From contig CAZXCQ010000209.1 of assembly GCA_964639275.1 (NCBI GenBank), forward strand, positions 1 through 10,962: a DNA stretch of 10,962 nt. The letters run 5' to 3'. This stretch comes from CAZXCQ01 sp964639275 (lineage in GTDB: Bacteria > Desulfobacterota > DSM-4660 > Desulfatiglandales > Desulfatiglandaceae). Position numbers and translations under genes: made by a program. This document shows positions 7,472 through 10,962 of this stretch, piece after piece. Numbering within the stretch: the first letter of the stretch is position 1; each line of letters begins with the position of its first letter. The notes beneath the pieces are model-generated. The model searched no databases and was not told the DNA's origin. It was given only the letters and a program-made list of their open reading frames with translations.

Positions 7472-8728
7472 TTAAAGCGGCAGGAGATCACCGTTTTTAT
7501 CAAACGCCATGTCCCTGGGCGGGTCGAGGGTGCTCAGGTCATCGCGACCTTTGATCTCCGCCTGGTAGGCCTCGGAGACCATGATTTCTTTGAGGTCAAG
7601 GGTATTTCGTATGCGGATGACCCGGGCGTCCTCCGGCCGAATGTATCCGATGGTTCCGAGGGCGACATCCAGGACCTCCCTGTCCGAATCGTAGTGGATC
7701 GGGACAGCGGCGGCCTTCGGGTTATCCCCGGTCAGGCAATTGATATTGGTCAGAGGGTGGTCGATCTTCTCCACCAACCGGGTATGGGCGAAGTCGGCAA
7801 TACCAATACCGGTGGCATTGCCGTGGGTCTCTTCCGTCAGGTCACGGGCATAGATGCGGGTGACCTTGGGAAATACTTCTTCAGGGCAGGGGTAACGGTA
7901 GTCCTTTCGTCCAATCACATTGGTATCCATGCCGGTCCCGCTGATGTCCTTTCCGATCTGATCGATGATGAGCAGATCCACCTGCGGGAAGGGCAGGCGG
8001 GGGATCCATTTCTTGGCAAGGACGAGCAATTCCTTTTCCTGTTCAAGAAAGTCTTCGGGCGCAACGGCGCGGATCAGTGCTGTTTCATCGTTTGGGTTTT
8101 CAAGGATCGCCAACCCCAGCAAGACCCCGCATTTCTCAATGACCGTCTGCCCGACCGCGCGTATGATCTGGTCGAATCTATATCGCGCAAATGCCTGATG
8201 GTAGAGTCTGGCCCCCCGGTGCTTCCCCAGCCCGATCAGCATCATCTTGTGCAGACCGCTTTCGATTTCTCCGGAGAAATCCGTATGGGGTTTCACGCGT
8301 CCCACAACGGCCACATGGTCCGCTTCATGGGCATACCTATCAAAGTAGACGGGGACCCCGTCTTCGATGCTACCCACCTGAACCACCTCCATCGTGGCCC
8401 TGATGGGTGCACCGGTATAGTCCTCGGTGACCCCATAGCCCTCAACAATGGCCTGCTGTCCCTCGGCGGTGCCGCCTCCATGACTCCCCATGGCGGGGAC
8501 CACAAAAGGCCTGGCGCCATACACCTTGAACGTCTCAACCAGTGTCTTGATGATCAGGGCCATATTGGCGATGCCACGGCTTCCGACTGTAATGGCCACG
8601 GAATCTCCTGGTTTGATCCGGTTGGACAGGGGGAGTTTGGCCAGTTCCTCACGGACTGCGGCTGCCACATCCGGGAGCCTTGGGCCTTTGAGATGCTGGC
8701 GGATACGCATCATTCTGGGATAGTACAT
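7472..8728 (-). CDS. LarA-like nickel-pincer hydroxyacid racemase/epimerase (DUF2088)
   Basis: A 418-residue protein, close in length to Lactiplantibacillus LarA (about 424). It shows GSRGIAN (49-55), PAMGSHGGGTAEGQ (78-91) with H83, and GRVKPHTDFSG (143-153). H148, K161 and H177 occupy the places of LarA H174, K184 and H200; the 16-residue gap between the lysine and the last histidine is identical. K184 carries the pincer nucleotide in LarA, so cofactor use is likely. Family members racemise or epimerise alpha-hydroxyacids at C2. It is the first gene of the minus-strand operon, with AAGGAGAT before the start and a 59-nt gap to the dehydratase. No larB, larC or larE genes are in the window, so maturation would have to come from elsewhere. 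The substrate is inferred only. Confidence 0.82.
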   Translation of the reverse strand: MYYPRMMRIRQHLKGPRLPDVAAAVREELAKLPLSNRIKPGDSVAITVGSRGIANMALIIKTLVETFKVYGARPFVVPAMGSHGGGTAEGQQAIVEGYGVTEDYTGAPIRATMEVVQVGSIEDGVPVYFDRYAHEADHVAVVGRVKPHTDFSGEIESGLHKMMLIGLGKHRGARLYHQAFARYRFDQIIRAVGQTVIEKCGVLLGLAILENPNDETALIRAVAPEDFLEQEKELLVLAKKWIPRLPFPQVDLLIIDQIGKDISGTGMDTNVIGRKDYRYPCPEEVFPKVTRIYARDLTEETHGNATGIGIADFAHTRLVEKIDHPLTNINCLTGDNPKAAAVPIHYDSDREVLDVALGTIGYIRPEDARVIRIRNTLDLKEIMVSEAYQAEIKGRDDLSTLDPPRDMAFDKNGDLLPL

Positions 8729-8772
8729 GGATATCTCCTTCAGCTATAACCCTCTGTTTTGATTTAATGCAT

Positions 8773-8799
8773 CATCGGGGTATACTTAGCAACCCGATG
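8773..8799. promoter_or_regulatory. Inverted repeat, candidate operator for the minus-strand operon
   Basis: CATCGGG (8773-8779) and CCCGATG (8793-8799) form a perfect 7-bp inverted repeat with a 13-nt spacer that itself contains the palindrome GTATAC (8780-8785). It lies 45-71 nt upstream of the LarA-like start. On the minus strand a TTGACC box (8811-8806) sits immediately upstream, so a repressor bound here would cover the promoter. The -10 box is not convincing: TATACC lies 21 nt from TTGACC. This is a sequence-based guess. Confidence 0.4.
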
Positions 8800-8843
8800 G
8801 AACATGGTCAACAGAAATCGCTCACGCCGAGCCAACTATTTGA

Positions 8844-8872
8844 TTGACGCTTCCGACTTTATGGAATATCTT
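8844..8872 (+). promoter_or_regulatory. Sigma70-like promoter for the ABC transporter arm
   Basis: TTGACG (8844-8849) is followed by a 17-nt spacer and TATCTT (8867-8872), matching the -35 and -10 consensus at five and four of six positions with ideal spacing. Transcription would start near 8879 and give a leader of about 340 nt before the binding-protein gene. Confidence 0.4.
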
Positions 8873-8886
8873 TTTATCCAGCCGGC

Positions 8887-8920
8887 AAAAAGGCATATGG
8901 ATCCTTCCCCCGCCCTTTTT
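8887..8920 (+). other. A/T-flanked hairpin at the start of the transporter leader
   Basis: AAAAAGGC (8887-8894) can pair with GCCCTTTTT (8912-8920) with one bulged C and a 17-nt loop. The 3' arm ends in five T residues. Right after the predicted promoter this could be a weak bidirectional terminator or attenuator. The long loop and bulge make it uncertain. Confidence 0.25.
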
Positions 8921-9012
8921 CCTCTGACTTCTGGATTCTGCCTCTGGCGCTTCGACGGCTTTGGTTGAGATGTGCGGGGAGAGATTCTTAAGGACAGGGA
9001 AAGGAGGTGAAT

Positions 9013-9135
9013 TTGTTGGGAAAACGCAAGGGGCTTCACCCGCCGGATCAAGAAGGGTCAAAGATCTGCCACATGGATGATGGGTTCCGGGCCAAAAGGC
9101 CTGAAGTGGCGCGGCGAAGCAAAGCAGGTTATTAG
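9013..9135 (+). CDS. Possible small leader ORF upstream of the binding-protein gene
   Basis: A frame starting at TTG (9013 or 9016) runs to a TAG at 9133-9135 and would encode 39-40 residues, basic and without recognisable domains (it begins LGKRKGLHPPDQEG). It is listed because AAGGAGG at 9001-9007 lies 5-8 nt before the TTG codons, as strong a site as that of the real gene at 9221. It may be a translated leader peptide, the remnant of a gene, or chance. Confidence 0.2.
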   Translation: MLGKRKGLHPPDQEGSKICHMDDGFRAKRPEVARRSKAGY

Positions 9136-9220
9136 CAGGAGGGCCCCTTTCTTTGAATACCGGACGATTGGAGAAGGGGGGTCAACAATCAATCTCGTCC
9201 TATTAAGGAGGTGAGCTGTA

Positions 9221-10567
9221 ATGAAAACAGATGGCAAAGATATCACCAGGCGGGATTTCATGAAGATTACGGGTGCAGGGCTGGCCGGGGCCGCTATTTT
9301 ATCAGGCCCTTTGAGTGCGATTTCTAAGAAGGCCTTCGCCGCGGAGGCTTCCCTCGAGTTTCCAGTTGAGAAGGGTGCTGAACTGCGGGTCCTGCGGTGG
9401 GCGGAGTTTGTTAAGGGTGACCACGTATTGTGGGAGGAAAATACAAAGAAATTTGCCCAACAAAAAGGGGTAAAGGTCCACACCGAGTGGTTATCGTGGG
9501 AGGATGTACGCCCGAAGTCAGCCATGGCAGCGACTGTTGGGGCGGGCCCGGATATAGTTGTTGGGTGGTTTGATGATCCCCATCTATACCCCGACAGGCT
9601 CGTAGATGTTACAGACCTCTGTGAGTATCTGGGTAAAAAGTATGGTGGCTGGTATGATGTCTCCAAAGCATATGGCTACGATAAGGAGAGGGGGCGGTGG
9701 ATTGCCGTTCCTCTTGGGAGCCCCTCGGCATGCATCACGTATAGGGAAAGCTGGGTGAAAGAGGCTGGATATGACAAGCCGCCGGACAAAACCGACGATT
9801 TCCTCAAACTGGCCAAGAAACTGAAGGCTCAGGGCCATCCCACCGGATGGGCCTACGGACACGCGGTGGGTGATGGCAATACATGGACCCACTGGGTCTT
9901 GTGGGCATTCGGGGGCAAGATGGTAGAAGAGGATGGGAAAACGATTGCTATCAATAGACAGGGGACGTGGGACGCCCTGGAATGGGCCAAAGAACTGGGA
10001 GATACGATGATTCCTGGCTGTGCATCCTGGCTCGATCCCCACAACAACAAGGCCTTTCTGGCCGGACAGATCAGTATGACCTCAAACGGAATCAGTATCT
10101 ACTATGCTGCAAAACAGAAGTTCCCTAAGCTCGCCGCTGACATCAATCATACAAATGAGCCTGTGGGGCCATTAGGGCGTCCTGCAGAGCTTCAGCTGTT
10201 TACGGAGAGCTATATCTTCAAACACACGCGCTATCCCAACGCCTGCAAAGAGTACATCCGTTTCATGATGGAAAAAGAGCAGTACGGTCCGTGGGAGGAG
10301 GCGATGATGGGCTATGTGACTCAGAGCCTCAAATACTACTACAATCTGCCCGTGTGGACCGCTGATCCCAAAGCCACTCCCTATAGGGAGACGATTGCTC
10401 GCTCACTTCCTAATGGATACGCTGGACCCCTGGGCCCGGCCTCGGCTGCTGTTATGGCAGAATACATAGTCGTGGATATGTTTGCGGAAGTATTGACGGG
10501 GGCAAAGACGCCAAAGGAGGCAGCTCGGACCGCGGAGAAGCGGGCAATGAGGTATTACAAAGGTTAA
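9221..10567 (+). CDS. Tat-exported ABC transporter solute-binding protein (family 1, sugar type)
   Basis: A 448-residue periplasmic binding protein. The N-terminus is a twin-arginine signal: TRRDFMK at 9-15, a hydrophobic stretch AGLAGAAILSGPLSAI (19-34) and a probable signal-peptidase site after AFA (38-40). The mature part has the fold signatures of family-1 (MalE/UgpB-like) proteins: GAGPDIVVGWFDD around 107-119, AFLAGQISMTSNG around 283-295 and GPLGPASAA near 406-414. It captures a sugar, polyol or sugar acid and hands it to the membrane permeases. AAGGAGGTG supports the start. The gene diverges from the catabolic operon and is followed by a hairpin and a MalF-type permease. Ligand identity is not deducible; the context suggests the compound degraded by the divergent operon. 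Confidence 0.88.
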   Translation: MKTDGKDITRRDFMKITGAGLAGAAILSGPLSAISKKAFAAEASLEFPVEKGAELRVLRWAEFVKGDHVLWEENTKKFAQQKGVKVHTEWLSWEDVRPKSAMAATVGAGPDIVVGWFDDPHLYPDRLVDVTDLCEYLGKKYGGWYDVSKAYGYDKERGRWIAVPLGSPSACITYRESWVKEAGYDKPPDKTDDFLKLAKKLKAQGHPTGWAYGHAVGDGNTWTHWVLWAFGGKMVEEDGKTIAINRQGTWDALEWAKELGDTMIPGCASWLDPHNNKAFLAGQISMTSNGISIYYAAKQKFPKLAADINHTNEPVGPLGRPAELQLFTESYIFKHTRYPNACKEYIRFMMEKEQYGPWEEAMMGYVTQSLKYYYNLPVWTADPKATPYRETIARSLPNGYAGPLGPASAAVMAEYIVVDMFAEVLTGAKTPKEAARTAEKRAMRYYKG

Positions 10568-10577
10568 GCCGTTGACC

Positions 10578-10612
10578 GGGAGACCTCAGATGGGTCTTTT
10601 CTGGGGTCTCCC
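10578..10612 (+). terminator. Intercistronic hairpin between binding-protein and permease genes
   Basis: GGGAGACCTCAG (10578-10589) pairs with CTGGGGTCTCCC (10601-10612) over 12 bp with one T-G wobble and an 11-nt loop, 10 nt after the stop codon. No U-run follows. Such a stem between a binding-protein gene and its permease genes usually lets most transcripts stop or be stabilised there, giving more binding protein than permease. Confidence 0.5.
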
Positions 10613-10721
10613 CAATCCGTTACTGAAAAGAGGGTGGTCAGTATTGTGGCAAAAGCAGTGAGGTGGGGAAACAGGATGCCCTTTTCTCGTGATTGGAGCA
10701 AGATACGCTGGAGATGAAGTA

Positions 10722-10962
10722 GTGGATTCAATCGCTACCATGGAGCGAAATCTGACCTGGTCTCGTCTTCGGGAAAGCTTCTCCCGGGCGCGTGAGAACC
10801 CGACCTTTCTAGGTTTTCTGTTCGTCGCCCCGGCCGAGCTTATCCTCTTGATATTTCTGGCCTACCCATTTTTCCTGGGTCTCTGGCTGGGTGTAACCGA
10901 CACGGTGGTTGGTCGAGAGGGGCACTATATCGGATTTGAGAATTACATCAGTCTCACTCAAG
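10722..10962 (+). CDS. ABC transporter permease, MalF/UgpA type (5' part, cut by window end)
   Basis: The first 80 codons of a binding-protein-dependent transport permease are present. After a basic cytoplasmic N-terminus comes a hydrophobic segment, about residues 29-52, containing GFLFVAPAELILLIFLAYPF, then FLGLWLGVTDT and GFENYISL near 71-78. The pattern APAxxxLxxFxxYP...GxxNYxxL is typical of the first permease of CUT1 sugar importers. The GTG at 10722 is chosen because GGAG lies 8 nt upstream; the ATG at 10740, six codons later, has no clear ribosome-binding site but is possible. The gene follows the binding-protein gene after 154 nt with a hairpin between them. A second permease and, in this unit or elsewhere, an ATPase are expected. 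Confidence 0.85.
   Translation, partial: MDSIATMERNLTWSRLRESFSRARENPTFLGFLFVAPAELILLIFLAYPFFLGLWLGVTDTVVGREGHYIGFENYISLTQ

Larger units (their letters stand above)
8729..9220. promoter_or_regulatory. Divergent intergenic region between catabolic operon and ABC transporter
   Basis: A 492-nt region with no convincing gene separates the two divergent arms. It holds a 27-bp inverted repeat near the operon start (8773-8799), a sigma70-like promoter pointing to the transporter (8844-8872), an A/T-flanked hairpin (8887-8920), a short TTG-start reading frame with a strong ribosome-binding site (9013-9135), and the AAGGAGGTG ribosome-binding site of the binding protein (9205-9213). The minus-strand open frames in this stretch look non-coding. 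Confidence 0.6.

Noticed and set aside
7466..8749. 427-codon open frame on the plus strand opposite the LarA-like gene
   Set aside because: It mirrors a clearly conserved minus-strand gene almost end to end, has no recognisable motif, and its openness follows from the codon use of the real gene.
8923..8943. Three tandem degenerate heptamers (TCTGACT, TCTGGAT, TCTGCCT)
   Set aside because: Only three imperfect units; could be chance or a fragment of a common low-complexity repeat.
8945..8959. GG-N10-GC spacing resembling a sigma54 promoter
   Set aside because: TGGCGC fits the -24 box, but the -12 side reads CGGC and not TTGC; no enhancer-type regulator is nearby.
8822..9061. Minus-strand open frames of 71 and 79 codons in the divergent region
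   Set aside because: No motif, odd composition, poor starts, and they run through the putative promoter of the transporter arm.

Overview
The window is a bacterial catabolic locus for a hydroxylated carboxylic acid, most likely a four-carbon sugar acid (threonate, erythronate, tartrate or a close relative). It has two divergent arms. The organism is probably an anaerobic Desulfobacterota/delta-proteobacterium-like bacterium. That rests on a moderate-to-high GC content, the style of the intergenic repeats (a paired-hairpin element at 2202-2281 and a degenerate repeat near 1289-1337) and the gene mix. There is no rRNA or marker gene to prove it.

Minus-strand arm (8728 down to 187), seven genes in transcription order: a LarA-like nickel-pincer racemase/epimerase (8728-7472), an IlvD/Edd-family dehydratase (7412-5739), a DUF1537 four-carbon acid sugar kinase (5733-4441), a PdxA2-type 4-phospho-tetronate dehydrogenase (4429-3389), a 3-hydroxyisobutyrate/L-threonate dehydrogenase-family enzyme (3225-2347), a classical SDR oxidoreductase (2145-1375) and a tartrate dehydrogenase/D-malate dehydrogenase-family enzyme (1245-187). 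The first four are tightly packed (gaps of 59, 5 and 11 nt). The last three are separated by 129-201 nt spacers that hold hairpins or repeats.

Plus-strand arm: a 492-nt divergent intergenic region (8729-9220) holds candidate promoters and a 27-bp inverted repeat. It leads to a Tat-exported family-1 solute-binding protein (9221-10567), an intercistronic hairpin, and the first 80 codons of a MalF/UgpA-type ABC permease that runs off the window at 10962. The ATPase and second permease should lie beyond the edge.

Working model (inference): the ABC importer brings in a sugar acid or its precursor. The LarA homologue may adjust C2 stereochemistry; C2 epimerisation would interconvert D-erythronate and D-threonate. 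The DUF1537 kinase phosphorylates O4, and PdxA2 oxidises C3 with decarboxylation to DHAP. The IlvD-like dehydratase, the two NAD(P)-dependent oxidoreductases and the tartrate dehydrogenase-like enzyme would provide parallel entry routes or handle related acids. No transcription regulator, LarB/C/E cofactor-maturation gene, OtnI isomerase or OtnC decarboxylase is visible in the window.
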